Shown here: positions 44,575-58,347 of the stretch, in pieces | Position numbering within the stretch: position 1 is the stretch's first letter | Layout of the letters: every line of letters starts with the position of its first letter | From: Stictocephala bisonia | Lineage: Eukaryota > Arthropoda > Insecta > Hemiptera > Membracidae | DNA: 64,000 bases | Direction of reading: 5' to 3' | Assembly: GCA_035578905.1 (NCBI GenBank) | Contig: JAQJVL010000176.1 | Coordinates: forward strand, 708,501 to 772,500 | Notes under the pieces: model-generated | Database searches by the model: none | What the model was told of the DNA's origin: nothing | The model's input: the letters and a program-made list of their open reading frames with translations, nothing else | Position numbers and translations under genes: made by a program

Positions 44575-44815
44575 AAAGTGTGTGTTTGGGTGAGTCAGTA
44601 CCACTGAACGTGTATGGGTGGGTGGGTGGGTCAATAGCACTGAAAGTGTGTGTTTGGGTGGGTGGGTCAATACCACTGTAGGTGTATGGGTGGATGGGTG
44701 GGTCAATACCACTGAAAGTGTTTGTTTGGGTGGGTGGGTCAATACTACTGTAGGTGTATGGGTGGGTGGGTTGGTCAATAGAACTGAAATTGTATGGTTG
44801 GGTAGGTTAGGTTAT
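44575..44815. repeat. Minisatellite, GTGGGTGGGTCAATACCACTG family
   Basis: Six or so units of about 40 bases; the same motif ends the block at 24325-24650. Pro/Thr- and Gly/Val-rich ORFs are repeat-derived. Confidence 0.88.
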
Positions 44816-44819
44816 TTAT

Positions 44820-45825
44820 ATTTGTTTGCAATTCAAACGAATGTAAATACTGATGACTTCAGCATTTTTTGTAAAATATATGAATTATTAGGAAGATTGT
44901 GTACATGAAATTTTGTATAGTGCAGTACTGAATATTATTGTTTAGTTAATAAATAGAGAAACATATATTTATTCAATGTATTACGTACATTTTAATGTAA
45001 TGAAATACATACAAACCAACAACACTTCATTTTTTGTAATTTGTTCCTTGGCACGCTGTTCAAATGTTTGTTTCACAAATTTCATTTCTGTATTGTTTAA
45101 AATTGTAATAGCATACTTGTTATATCCTTGCTCTACAAGATTTGATTGATATCTTGGCAGACTGACGCACACGTAAAGGCTTTGTCTAGTAAGCGTTACA
45201 TTTACATAATCTTTCTTAATAAATGGATTTATATTATTATTAAACATGATAGAAATATAGAGTATATGAACTATGTTTGATATATTCAGTTGAATTAAAT
45301 ATTTATTTTACAAACCTAACATCCAAGACACCATTGAAACCTGTTTATATGAATAATTTTATGACAGTACACTTAGAAAAACCACTTTATTGCACCATAT
45401 TACTTTGCAGTAAATTACATAAGCATTAAGAATGATAAAAATTATAAGGACAATGGAAAAATAAAATAATAAAATAGTCGAGTGCTAAAACAAATAAAAA
45501 TGTATTAATATTACCATTTCAATTGCTTGTTTTACATTGTACTGAAAATTGCATTTTTGTTAGAAGGCAATTTAGTGCATTAAATTTAGCGTATGAAAAC
45601 TAAAATCAGTACAGTAGATGCTTAGAATAATCTTTTTTTAATGCACTACTAATTAATTCATTAAAGTTATGTCATTAAAAATAATGAATAAATGAAATGT
45701 GCTCTAAAACTTAAGACCCTTTGCTGAGAAAATTCTAGTAAAATAATAAAACACAATTTAGTTAGAGAGTCGGGCTAAATAATTGTCATTTTATCGACTG
45801 GCTGTTAGCAAGTGAGACGCGGAAT
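44820..45825. other. AT-rich non-coding DNA
   Basis: No gene recognised. Confidence 0.45.
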
Positions 45826-45830
45826 TGACG

Positions 45831-46063
45831 GATGACAGACAGCTCTTTCCGTCTGCGTAGAGCTCCTGCACCGTGGTGAAACGTCGACGATGACAGACAG
45901 CTCTTTCCGTCTGCGTAGAGCGCCTGCACCGTGGTGAAACGTCGACGATGACAGACAGCTCTTCCCGTCTGCGGAGTGCGCCTGCAGCGTGGTGGAACGT
46001 CGACGATGACAGACAGCTTTTCCCGTCTGCGGAGAGCGCCTGCAGCGTGGTGAAACGTCGATG
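45831..46063. repeat. Tandem repeat, 58-bp unit, four copies
   Basis: Units start GATGACAGACAG at 45831, 45889, 45947 and 46005. They are GC-rich, with GTCTGCG and CCTGCA(C/G)CGTGGTG motifs, in an AT-rich surrounding. Copies 1-2 and 3-4 form two subtypes (CTTTCC versus TTCCC). Confidence 0.9.
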
Positions 46064-46065
46064 AT

Positions 46066-47800
46066 GCCATATTTGTTAGAGTGCTTTACAAATAAAACAC
46101 TACAAGTACTAGATTGGAAAAATAAAACAATCTTATACAATATTTTTGTATTATTTTTCTCCCTTACCGCATTTAATGTTATCATTGATTTTATCGAAAA
46201 AATTCTAATAAATTTTGTAAAAACTTTAGTATTTAATTTAAAGAGGGGGACAATTTATATACCATCCCATTTATACACCACAGTATATACTGTATAGTGA
46301 GTAGGTATGGCCCATATTAGATGTTTTATGATATTATTTAATTTCATATTAGTTACTGAAAAATATTAGCGAAAATATCTAATATTAAATATTAATAATA
46401 TTTTTATCCAGACCACATTGATTCATTAAGGTCAGCAACAGTAGTATTTATAGTCGTGATGTACTTTTATTACTAGTAATATTTTATATTAGTGATATCA
46501 GCCACTCAATATTCAGTCAGAGAGGCCGAGAGCGAATGTTCGTTCAGTCGCACAGCCACTGTCACCAATCAGAAAACAATGTGTTTTGATACTAACTAAT
46601 ATTTCTGTAAAAATGAATTTCAGTTTGCATTCACACTAATATTAATACTGTATATCAAGAATAGCAAGCGGTAGTATGTCTTGTGCTAAAATTGCGCTAG
46701 AAGACATGCCAGCGAATCATGTTAGGAGGAATTAAAAAATATTAACATTAGTCTGGATCACATATTAGTTACTCTGAGTATTAGTTACTCTGAGTATTAG
46801 TTACTCTGAGTATTAGTTACTTTTCTGCATCTAATACGAAAAACTGTCACTAATATATTTAGCCATCCGTAATAGTGTAAACATGTGGTCACCTTTTTCA
46901 AATGCTACTCAAAGCAGATAAACATTTTTCACTAGCATGGAAACTAGTTAGGATTATTTACTAAAAATACATTATTCAATTGCCTAGTATTGAAAGTCTA
47001 ACCAAAACTCGGCGTTCGAGATAATTTGGAAAACTGAATCAAAATATCAAGAACAAATTATAACTATAAATTTAGGAGCACGATTTGTACAAATCTTCAT
47101 AGCTAAAAAGTTCATTATTATTTCTTATGAAAATAGACATTCATTGCATCATTACTATCATATCAAAATATAAGTTTAAAAAAATTGGTTCATGAAATAT
47201 ATTTAGAATTCACTATCAAGAAAAAAGTCATAAGTCTTTGTAATATATTCGGAATTCCTTTGTGAGTGTTTCTAGTATTAGGAGAGAAAACATGGTTCGC
47301 CAAAATTTATCTCCATTATACGTGTACAATCTTTCACTCATATTGTAGACCTAGTGCGTGACTAAGCCCCAAAGCCCCCATGCAGTACCTCATAGTTGTG
47401 GGAACACACGATAGGAGCCTCGGCCTCCTGGGGATGCTTGGCCTTCGTCCTGTCCCGGGCCCTCGGTCTTTAGGATTGCTTGACTATCTCTGCCTCAGGC
47501 CATGCTGAGGGGCTTTGGATAGTGCATTTGGGTTTTTGGGGTTGTGAAGAGAAGAGCACTTTTAGTGCTCTTAAATATGCAGCTATAAATATAAATTTGT
47601 TATTTTTCTTCACATTGCACGTTTACGCTGTTAAACAACAGCCCCTTGTGTCAAACTACAATTACGCACTCTCAACTTTCGTTCGTTGAATGTTAATGAG
47701 GGGTTTTTTGGCTGGTATTGGGATATTTATCATCTATCTTAATTTAAGAGGAAGTATTTAAAATTCTTTCTCAGGTAACCCCTAGAGCCTATAAATAATA
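46066..47800. other. AT-rich DNA with a short tandem repeat
   Basis: A 17-base unit (TTAGTTACTCTGAGTA) repeats four times at about 46765-46822. No gene recognised. Confidence 0.5.
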
Positions 47801-47824
47801 ATTCAGTCAGTGTATAAATAATTA

Positions 47825-48289
47825 ATAATTGTGATCAGTCAGTCAGTGGCATTTGGCTTTTATATTTATACTAGCTGTACCCGCCCGCTTCGCCAGTCAT
47901 AATATTGAGTTTGATTATATAATCAAAATGTGCAGCAAGCTTTCAGTTTACACTGTATCCAATTTATATTCAATTTAGAACAGCACATGTTATGTGTAAT
48001 TTACTACTGTACTCAATTATTTTTAATTTTAAAAGTTTAGCCTACCACAATTTTATTCAATTTTTTTTATTTAACAGCTGTTAATCAAATACAACAATCA
48101 ATTAATATAGCTCCATAAGAATACCATGGGAATTTTGGAGGCCAATGGGACTGATTCCAGATGTCGGAAAGGAAAATACTTTCTTAGTGAGCCTCTAGGG
48201 GCCAAGATAAATCTACGTACACAATTTAAAGTCAATCGGACGTATAGTTTTGGAGAAATAGTGATGAGTAGTAAATGGATTTTATATAA

Positions 48290-48376
<87 letters not shown>

Positions 48377-48680
48377 TACCTAAAAGACCCTTGGTTTCAA
48401 AGTCTAGAAAAATCTGTTAGTCTACTTTTAGAGGACACAAATTATTGTAGTTGACTCTGAATCAGTGAAATATCACGTTTCTCTCCAAATTTAGCCATGT
48501 CCTTTGAACTAGCTATGCATTTAGTCAAATTAAATTGTAGATTTTCCAATTAAAATCAGTTTGTTCTTTCAGATAAAAAAGTTTCAAAGTCTAGAGAAAT
48601 CTGTAAGTCTATTTTTAGAGGACGCAATGTACGGTAATTGACTCTGAATCAGTGAAATATCGTATTTCTAGCCATGTCCT

Positions 48681-48738
<58 letters not shown>

Positions 48739-49240
48739 TCATATTAAATTGTATATTTTCCCATTGAATATAGTATGTTCTCCTAGATAACAAAGTTTCA
48801 CAGTCTAGAACAATTTGCAAGTCTACGCTTAGAGGCCGTAAATTAACCAATTTGATTTACACGCAAAAATTAAAAATCTAGCTCTACCTAAGGATGAAGG
48901 AGGTGAGATAGAGCAGTCATAGAGCCAAAGTTGTAGATCGTCTCAAATTTAACACTAACTAACAGAAAGTGGTGTTAGTTTTGCTGTAGGCCCGTTCATT
49001 TATCCGCTACAGTCCAATTATTGGAGAAACGCTGTTTTTGGCATTTAAAATCGTTGGCACTAAAAAGGCTGCCATCTTCGATTTACTAAGAATTTTTCAA
49101 AATCCCTTTATATTGCATATCTAAAACATAAAACCTTTGACTCTACAAAATTTCAGTTCCGTAGGCTTAGTACTTTTTTAGTTACAGCGATGAGTAAGTG
49201 AGTCAGTGGTATTTGCTTTTTATAGGTGTAGAAATCTTCT
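47825..49240. mobile_element. Degenerate interspersed-repeat fragments with TA microsatellites
   Basis: CTAGCTGTACCCGCCCGCTTCGCC at about 47872 and GTCAATCGGACGTATAGTTTTGGAG near 48230 are head and tail motifs that I associate with common arthropod LINE/SINE repeats. Tail-like GTCAGTGG(C/T)ATTTG(G)CTTTTATA occurs at about 47840 and again at 49203. Between them lie (TA)n at 48290-48357, (GA)n to 48375, and (TA)n at 48682-48734. Three diverged copies of a unit with TTTCAAAGTCTAGA lie at about 48395, 48583 and 48795. The assignment to a family is uncertain. Confidence 0.5.
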
Positions 49241-52200
49241 TTACGTGTGGTTTTTTACCGGTTTGTAATAAAGTTAAAATATGATTACAGCTGGTATAAA
49301 TGTTTCAGTGTTTCAAAATATCATATGTCCACTTGCTGTACGATTTGTAGTGTTTTAGCGATGATATGTTACAGTTTTTTATGTTTTTTTATGTTATGTA
49401 GGAAACAGTCCCTTTCGTAAATACATGATACAACTTGCTACTGATACATGATACAATAAAGTATTGTTGTATATTATTGTTACGTCACCTTTAAAAGGGT
49501 ACGCCCTGTTATATTTCATAACTTAAGCATTGTAAAGAAATGAGCCTTTACGTTTTATGAGTGACCAGTTTAAATATACACAAGGAGATACTATCCTTCT
49601 CGATGTATTTTTGAAAATCCAGGATACAATTTAATGTGGCATCACAGAATCAAATGAAACGTCCTCCCAATATTTTATGAAGGAGCTGTAAAAAATTCTT
49701 TAAAAGGGAATCAGAGAAAATTTTTTGATTCATATTATATAACGTAGATGACAGTTCGAGGAGGGGTTGTGTTACGAAACCAGCTATAAAATTACTCAAT
49801 GAGCAAAAATCTTTGTCGAAACGAATCTGCCCAATAAAAACACTTGTTTTAGGGAACCTAATACAATTAGGATGAAAAAGAAAATACATCCACAGCAACA
49901 TCTTTCTCGAATAACTTGAATCACTGACTGAATATTTCCCATTTTTTCAGGCCATAGTATTGCAATATATTATTATTTATCTTTTAGTTAATGTATTAGA
50001 AGGATTAAGGGGCAGTTGATAAAATATATTATTTGAAGTACATAAATAGAATATTTCTTTTTTAGATTTTTTTCTTTAAGTCTTTTATCTTATATCATCT
50101 TTTATGACTATTAATTTTGAAGACTTTGCCTTGCATTATGGCCTTGGCGTCACTCCCTATCTTCATTGTACCATATGGCTACAAGTTGTATAATTAAAAG
50201 TATCTCTGTTTTATGGTTTGTAATAAATATTTTATGTATTTGGTGCTTTGTTTAAATGCGATCATAAATAACATTTAATTTTTGATAAAGAAACGTAATT
50301 TGTTTCACCATGATCATAAATGTATTTACTTTTTTCATGAGAGGCCGGTTTATTTATTAAACAAAATTGGTTGAATAAATGTTTAGGTCTGGTATTATTA
50401 TTGGAATTTTAGTATAAACAGGTAATTTAAATTTTACTGGTGACTTAATTTTATATTAGTAAAACATTAATAGCACAACTTATATTATTATTCACAAATT
50501 TGACTTTAACCTGAAAATGATCAAAGAGATATTTCACAAATTATATATGCAGCTAGAAGCTGCTCTGCAGGAAGTTCTCACTGGATATGATACACAGAAA
50601 CTACTTTTTGCGTATTTTAAGGCGAATATGAATGAGTATGAGTGATCTGTGTAGTCTGGTTACTAACTGGGTTCGACTTATCCTGAGTAAGGGCCATTTA
50701 TTAATAACCTAACAGGGCAACTTAGGGATCTTCAGCTCTACTTGGAATCCGAACTACGTACGTCTGATTTTCACCTGACAAGCATTAACTGAACAAAGTT
50801 ACAAAAATCAGCCTTGATTTTTCTTGACAAGCTTGATATTCAGTTCTTCCCCCTACACAACATCCAGAAACTGACTCTCCCAACATCCCAGACTTCTCTA
50901 GCATTGTCGATACCTATATCAGCCATTGAGTGGACGCCATGAGAATTGAGCAAAGAACATTTGACCCAAAACCTCCACAACACTTTATTCTAAAGTATCT
51001 GAGTTACAGCACTGCACCGACATTACACAACTCTACCATTACATGTTATCAAATAACTGGCTTCTTTCTTCTTGATAAATTTAAATAACTATCATTGTTT
51101 ATGATACAGTAAACATTTACAAGGCTTTGGTTAAACTTATATTTTTTTTACTTGTTATCATTTAATAAGTATTATTGTTCAAACTCCACTATATGCCTCC
51201 CAAATACAATTAGGTTAGGTTAGAGTGGATATAACGGAATTTCATCCTTAAAAAATGTCAATATATTTATTGAAATCAAACTTTCGTGTTATTAATTATT
51301 TTTTATTATTATTTTATTTTTCCCCTTTGTCTTTTGTATCCAATTTTTTTTTATCTAAGGATAGTTATAAGAAAGTACATATTAGCCGTAAATATTCCCT
51401 TTTGTTTCCAACATGTTTGTAAGTAATGACAATTATTAATACAGTATTATTAAATGGAAAAAGTAATGATTTACATATAATATAATTAATGAATTACATA
51501 TAAACTGCATTACTTACCGAAATATGTTCTTAATGAAACAAGAAAAAGGTAAATGAAAAATAACGCCGTTCCTCCTGACACTTGCATCCGGAACAGTGGA
51601 ACAGTCCGTCATTGGCTCAGAATGTTAGGTGTGCTGTAGTGTACTCTTGTCAGATCTCAAACTGTTACTGTCGCAAAGCTCTGTTTATGAGGAAAACTTT
51701 GATAAATGGAATCAGATTAAAACGAGACAAATGAAGAAAGTATTTCAAGAAATTTATATATTATTTATACGGTTTAGTCTTCACTTGAGAACCAGTTTAA
51801 TTGTGAGGGAAATTAAAAATAATATTGCTATTTTTTGACAGTACACTTAGATACTTGTATCATCAAAGTTTATTCTTTGATCTTTAAGAGCCTCTTATAT
51901 TTGTTTGTTAAAAAACATACAAGTAAAAGCAACTTCTGTATTAATATTAAAGTAAGTAAAATTTGACCTAATTGAGCATGTGCAAGAAAACAAATTTGAT
52001 GTTTCTCACAACACAACAAATATTTTTATAAATTAATACTTTATTTTCTAGTTAATAAATTTTTTGTTTTACAGTAATTTAAGAACTCAACGAAAACTGG
52101 GTTTCATGATGGTTTCGCAGTTTTAAGTGTTACTAGTCTTTGTAAAGTGGAGGGAAACTAGTTAGCTCACCGTTTTGAAATAGAGGCATTAAACTCATTA

Positions 52201-53810
52201 TAATTAATAGGTGATATAAAATATTATGAAACACAAAGATCAGTGAGAATGATTTGAAACTTGGGCCTAGTTTTTATTGATTAAGTACTTTAAAGTGTTT
52301 TTAACTATGTAATGAAACATTGAAATAATGAGTATGAAGATAATTTGGTGTTTGTTTTTCAAATCACTCTCGTTGCACGAATAATGGATGGGTGGTCTAT
52401 AGTACCATTTGTCATACAGTCAATATAGGGAAGTATAAATATATTAAAATAGCTTCATAGTAGCAATCTGTGGCCTTTTACCTTCATTACTCACAATTTA
52501 GTGATAACTATACCCAGGTTAGTATAATTTTTGCAATTATCGATTTACGTAATTATTGATATTGAAAAAAAGTCAATTGAAAGCAATGGTTTTTTTATTT
52601 GTGTGATCACAGTTTCTGCCCCCCTTGTTTGAACTGATTTGCCCGACAACAGAATAAAACAGATATTTTTACTTTTTTCAATAAAAGCGAATTAATTTCC
52701 TTTGTATTTCTGTTTTATCACAGTTACTCATTTCATTACGAACCCCGTACCTATTGTTCATTAAAAATTAATAAAAATTTAGGTGGGGTTTGATTGTGTC
52801 CAGAGTTCTATCTAAAGTACCTGCGATAACAGTGATTTTCACAAACGTTTATAACTTTACCTGAGAATTATACTAATATTATATATTTAAACATTAAGAA
52901 AAAACAAATGTTGTACTATACACTTCTTCTCGAATGCCTTGGAGATCCTTTTTAGTGTATATGTTATTTAGAGTAAGTACATGTACATTTGCTTGTCCAC
53001 TAGATGTGATTAGTTATATTGTCACCCGTAAAAGTAGTTTGTAAATAGAACGGATCTGCCACCGACAATGATCTTGGGGATTGTAGATGTTTGATATTAT
53101 GAAATACAATCATTGAGTGTTTTAAACATACGTTACAAACAAAAATAATTGCAATGTGAACCAGTCATTCCTTTCATGCCTGTAATTAAACACACAGGTG
53201 TAGCCAAAAATAGACAATGTAAACTAAGAGCGTAACATTAAATAGAAGAAAACAAGCAAACTTATAACGAACAACTTCAGTCTAATTTTGTCCTGGAGTT
53301 TTGGATACGTATCAAGGTGTCAAAACTGTATTTCTCTGTCCGATATCATGAAGCTTTTAGCTTAGTATCTTGGTGTAAATGATTCAAGATAAATATTAAA
53401 ACTAGTTATATTATGATTTGTGAAGTCATGTAGGTTGCTGTAGATATATTATTGCAGGTATTAAAACAATTAATTGAAAGTTATATGAGAAATTAAAGTA
53501 AAAAACGTTTTTCATATAATACATAACACTATTGTAATAAAAAAGTTACATTTGATCCAGATAGTACAATTTGCTTATAGTTTTCTTTTCCAATAAGACA
53601 CACTTAAAATATTTTTGAAGTTAATATTCACAATGTTTTTAAGTACGATATGTTAATAATTATCCTTAATGTATATTATCAGATAATTCAACTGTAGCTA
53701 GAGCAATACATTCGTAGTACAAATATTATGATAGATGAGATCATAACAAAACTACTTCTCAGATCTATTCCTTTTGGAAAGTTAAAAACGAACTCAATCA
53801 CAGAAAGTGA
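49241..53810. other. AT-rich non-coding DNA
   Basis: No gene, RNA gene or structured repeat recognised in 4.6 kb; short ORFs look random. Confidence 0.45.
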
Positions 53811-53814
53811 AAAA

Positions 53815-55480
53815 TACGTCAAGGATGTCAACAGTTAAATATGTCACGAGGACACGCACACATAACACAATTATTATGAAAGGTAATTACTCCTTAATTA
53901 CAGATTAGATCCATGAAAGAAATAGCATGGCAAGTTAGTTACTCCATAATCACAGATGTCAAGGATGTCAACCGTTCAATATGTACGAGGATACATGCAT
54001 ATAACACTATTAGCATTGCAAGTTAGTTACTCCATAATCACAGATGTCAAGGATGTCAACCGTTCACTATGCCACAAGAATACACGCATATAACACAATT
54101 AGCATGGAAGGTTAGTTACTACATAATCATAGATGTCAAGGATGTCAACCGTTCAATATGCCACAAGAATACACGCATATAACACAATTAGCATGGAAGG
54201 TTAGTTACTACATAATCATAGATGTCAAGGATGTCAACCGTTCAATATGCCACAAGAATACACGCATATAACACAATTAGCATGGAAGGTTAGTTACTAC
54301 ATAATCACAGATGTCAAGGATGTCAACCGTTCACTATGCCACAAGAATACACGCATATAACACAATTAGCATGGAAGGTTAGTTACTACATAATCATAGA
54401 TGTCAAGGATGTCAACCGTTCAATATGCCACAAGAATACACGCATATAACACAATTAGCATGGAAGGTTAGTTACTACATAATCACAGATGTCAAGGATG
54501 TCAACCGTTCAATATGCCACAAGAATACACGCATATAACACAATTAGCATGGAAGGTTAGTTGCTCCATAATCACATATGTCAAGGATGTCAACCGTTCA
54601 CTATGCCACAAGAATACACGCATATAACACAATTAGCATTGCAAGTTAGTTACTCCATAATCACAGATGTCAAGGATGTCAACCGTTCACTATGCCACAA
54701 GAATACACGCATATAACACAATTAGCATGGAAGGTTAGTTACTACATAATCATAGATGTCAAGGATGTCAACCGTTCACTATGCCACAAGAATACACGCA
54801 TATAACACAATTAGCATTGCAAGTTAGTTACTCCATAATCACAGATGTCAAGGATGTCAACCGTTCACTATGCCACAAGAATACACGCATATAACACAAT
54901 TAGCATGGAAGGTTAGTTACTCCATAATCACAGATGTCAAGGATGTCAACCGTTCAATATGCCACAAGAATACACGCATATAACACAATTAGCATGGAAG
55001 GTTAGTTACTCCATAATCACAGATGTCAAGGATGTCAACCGTTCACTATGTCACGAGGATACACGTATATAACACAATTAGCATGGAAGGTTAGTTACTA
55101 CATAATCACAGATGTCAAGGATGTCAACCGTTCACTATGTCACGAGGATACACGCATATAACACAATTAGCATGGAAGGTTAGTTACTACATAATCACAG
55201 ATGCCACAAGAATACACGCATATAACACAATTAGCATGGAAGGTTAGTTACTACATAATCACATATGTCAAGGATGTCAACCGTTCACTATGCACGAGGA
55301 TACTGCATATAACACTATTAGCATGGAGTGTTAGTTACTACATGATCACAGATATAAAAAATGTCAACCATTCACTATGTCATGACGATAGACGCACGTA
55401 AAACAATTAGCATGGAAGGTTAGTTACTCCATAATCACAGATGTGAAGGATGTCAACCGTTCACTATGTCACGAGATACA
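53815..55480. repeat. Satellite array 1, 89-bp monomer
   Basis: Monomers contain GATGTCAAGGATGTCAACCG, CACAAGAATACACGCATATA and AATTAGCATGGAAGGTTAG and recur every 89 bases (for example 54132, 54221). The first few at the left edge are the most diverged, as expected at an array border. Confidence 0.95.
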
Positions 55481-56651
55481 AGCAAGTAGGTAAAAAAGGA
55501 GAGTACAAGGCTCAAATTCGGGTATTTTCGGCTCTTAATTTCAAGATGTCGGCCATCTTCGGGAATCCTCGGTGCTTCAGTCCCATTATTCCAATGAGAC
55601 TTTTCCCTCCACTAATTTCTCACCGAAGTCCTCAATTTCCATCTTCATTCTCTTTTTATACTTTAACAAATGCAATAATATATATATACACTATAACAAA
55701 TGTAGCGCACCTGGTGGTAAACTTTTAAGTACAGTACGTATTTAAAAAACTAAGATTTTATACAGTGCCTTCATGGCCCAACGGTTAGTGTGCTCGTCTG
55801 CGGATTTTAAGTTGCAGACACAGTTATTTTTGTAACTAACCCAATTTCCACATCACCCAAGAGGCAGGGTGTCGGCGCGCTATTTATTATAGTAGGTATT
55901 CCCAAGTAGGCCTACTCCCACTAGCCACGAGAAGGGCTGTTTATTGTAAATTGCCCCATCCATTGCAAGTTACGGTGGTAGCTAGTCAATTACAAAATTG
56001 CTACCTCCCAGTATCATTTTTCTATTTAAAAAAAATTCTTTTTTGGGTCCCTCTGGAAGTCTAGTCATCACTTTACGTAGAGTAGCCTTTCAATGTGACG
56101 TACAATCTTACAGCGGGCTTTTATTTTCTTATAATTTATATTCCCTTAAGTACAAAAATTTGTATCTTAACTACCATGGATTTGTAAGTGGATTCATGTA
56201 ATGTGTTGTATTTGTAATGCAAACACCTCTCACTCACACCCTGATTTTACGGGTTTTAAGCCTACCATAGAATGTATCATTCAATTATACAAGCTAATAC
56301 ACTTACCTTATGAGAGCTCGGACTGCGACTCAAGATCTTACGGGGTTTATCCAAGCCCTAAGTTGCAGGACTTCCTCAGAAATTACGTGTTTTACAGCTG
56401 CCTTGGAGAACAGTCGGGTGATTTTTTATTAAATTTGGGTCGCCCTCACTTCGGTGGTATGGTATTCAACACAAGTGTCCTAGACTTACGCAGTTTAGGC
56501 CAGCCATAGAACACACATTCACACAGAGCTTGAGATATCTGTTTTACATATACGGTTGTAGTGTTTAATGAAAAACGCACCACTTACGTTTTGGTACAGT
56601 ACAATATCATTCCAATCTACTTTGTCTACAAAGTCATTAATAAATTGTTCT
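55481..56651. repeat. 1.17-kb segment inside the satellite, copy 1
   Basis: Non-satellite sequence identical, apart from a few bases, to 57177-58347 and 60156-61326. A tRNA-like stretch with A box TGGCCCAACGG is at 55774-55784, and a weak B box follows near 55813. Three short ORFs (92, 67, 102 residues) recur in every copy but show no family motifs; recent duplication explains their preservation. Confidence 0.9.
55765..55822 (+). other. tRNA-like (SINE-head-like) sequence, copy 1
   Basis: It fits the pol III A-box consensus exactly, and GTCTGC...GCAGAC can pair. The B box is poor and no acceptor stem is found, so it is not a functional tRNA. Copies lie at 57461-57518 and 60440-60497. Confidence 0.45.
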
Positions 56652-57176
56652 CGCATATAACATAATTAACATGGAAGGTTAGGTATTCCTTAATCACATA
56701 CGTCAAGGGTGTCAACCCGCTATGTGACGAGGATACACGCATATAACACAATTAACATGGAAGGTTAGTTACTACATAATCACATATGTCAAGGGTGTCA
56801 ACCCGCTATGTGACGAGGATACACGCATATAACACAATTAACATGGAAGGTTAGTTACTCTATAATCACTAATGTCAAGGATGTCAACCGTTCACTATGC
56901 CACGAGAATACACGCACATAACACAATTAGCATGGAAGGTTAGTTACTACATAATCACATATGTCAAGGATGTCAACCGTTCACTATGCACGAGGATACT
57001 GCATATAACACTATTAGCATGGAGTGTTAGTTACTACATGATCACAGATATAAAAAATGTCAACCATTCACTATGTCATGACGATAGACGCACGTAAAAC
57101 AATTAGCATGGAAGGTTAGTTACTCCATAATCACAGATGTGAAGGATGTCAACCGTTCACTATGTCACGAGATACA
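56652..57176. repeat. Satellite array 2
   Basis: About six monomers of the 89-bp family, mixing the CCCGCTATGTGACGAGG and CCGTTCACTATGC types. Confidence 0.95.
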
Positions 57177-58347
57177 AGCAAGTAGGTAAAAAAGGAGAGT
57201 ACAAGGCTCAAATTCGGGTATTTTCGGCTCTTAATTTCAAGATGTCGGCCATCTTCGGGAATCCTCGGTGCTTCAGTCCCATTATTCCAATGAGACTTTT
57301 CCCTCCACTAATTTCTCACCGAAGTCCTCAATTTCCATCTTCATTCTCTTTTTATACTTTAACAAATGCATTAATATATATATACACTATAACAAATGTA
57401 GCGCACCTGGTGGTAAACTTTTAAGTACAGTACGTATTTAAAAAACTAAGATTTTATACAGTGCCTTCATGGCCCAACGGTTAGTGTGCTCGTCTGCGGA
57501 TTTTAAGTTGCAGACACAGTTATTTTTGTAACTAACCCAATTTCCACATCACCCAAGAGGCAGGGTCTCGGCGCGCTATTTATTATAGTAGGTATTCCCA
57601 AGTAGGCCTACTCCCACTAGCCACGAGAAGGGCTGTTTATTGTAAATTGCCCCATCCATTGCAAGTTACGGTGGTAGCTAGTCAATTACAAAATTGCTAC
57701 CTCCCAGTATCATTTTTCTATTTAAAAAAAATTCTTTTTTGGGTCCCTCTGGAAGTCTAGTCATCACTTTACGTAGAGTAGCCTTTCAATGTGACGTACA
57801 ATCTTACAGCGGGCTTTTATTTTCTTATAATTTATATTCCCTTAAGTACAAAAATTTGTATCTTAACTACCATGGATTTGTAAGTGGATTCATGTAATGT
57901 GTTGTATTTGTAATGCAAACACCTCTCACTCACACCCTGATTTTACGGGTTTTAAGCCTACCATAGAATGTATCATTCAATTATACAAGCTAATACACTT
58001 ACCTTATGAGAGCTCGGACTGCGACTCAAGATCTTACGGGGTTTATCCAAGCCCTAAGTTGCAGGACTTCCTCAGAAATTACGTGTTTTACAGCTGCCTT
58101 GGAGAACAGTCGGGTGATTTTTTATTAAATTTGGGTCGCCCTCACTTCGGTGGTATGGTATTCAACACAAGTGTCCTAGACTTACGCAGTTTAGGCCAGC
58201 CATAGAACACACATTCACACAGAGCTTGAGATATCTGTTTTACATATACGGTTGTAGTGTTTAATGAAAAACGCACCACTTACGTTTTGGTACAGTACAA
58301 TATCATTCCAATCTACTTTGTCTACAAAGTCATTAATAAATTGTTCT
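57177..58347. repeat. 1.17-kb segment inside the satellite, copy 2
   Basis: Offset by exactly 1696 bases from copy 1, including about 285 bases of satellite on its left, so it spread by duplication of a larger block, not by independent insertion. Confidence 0.92.
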
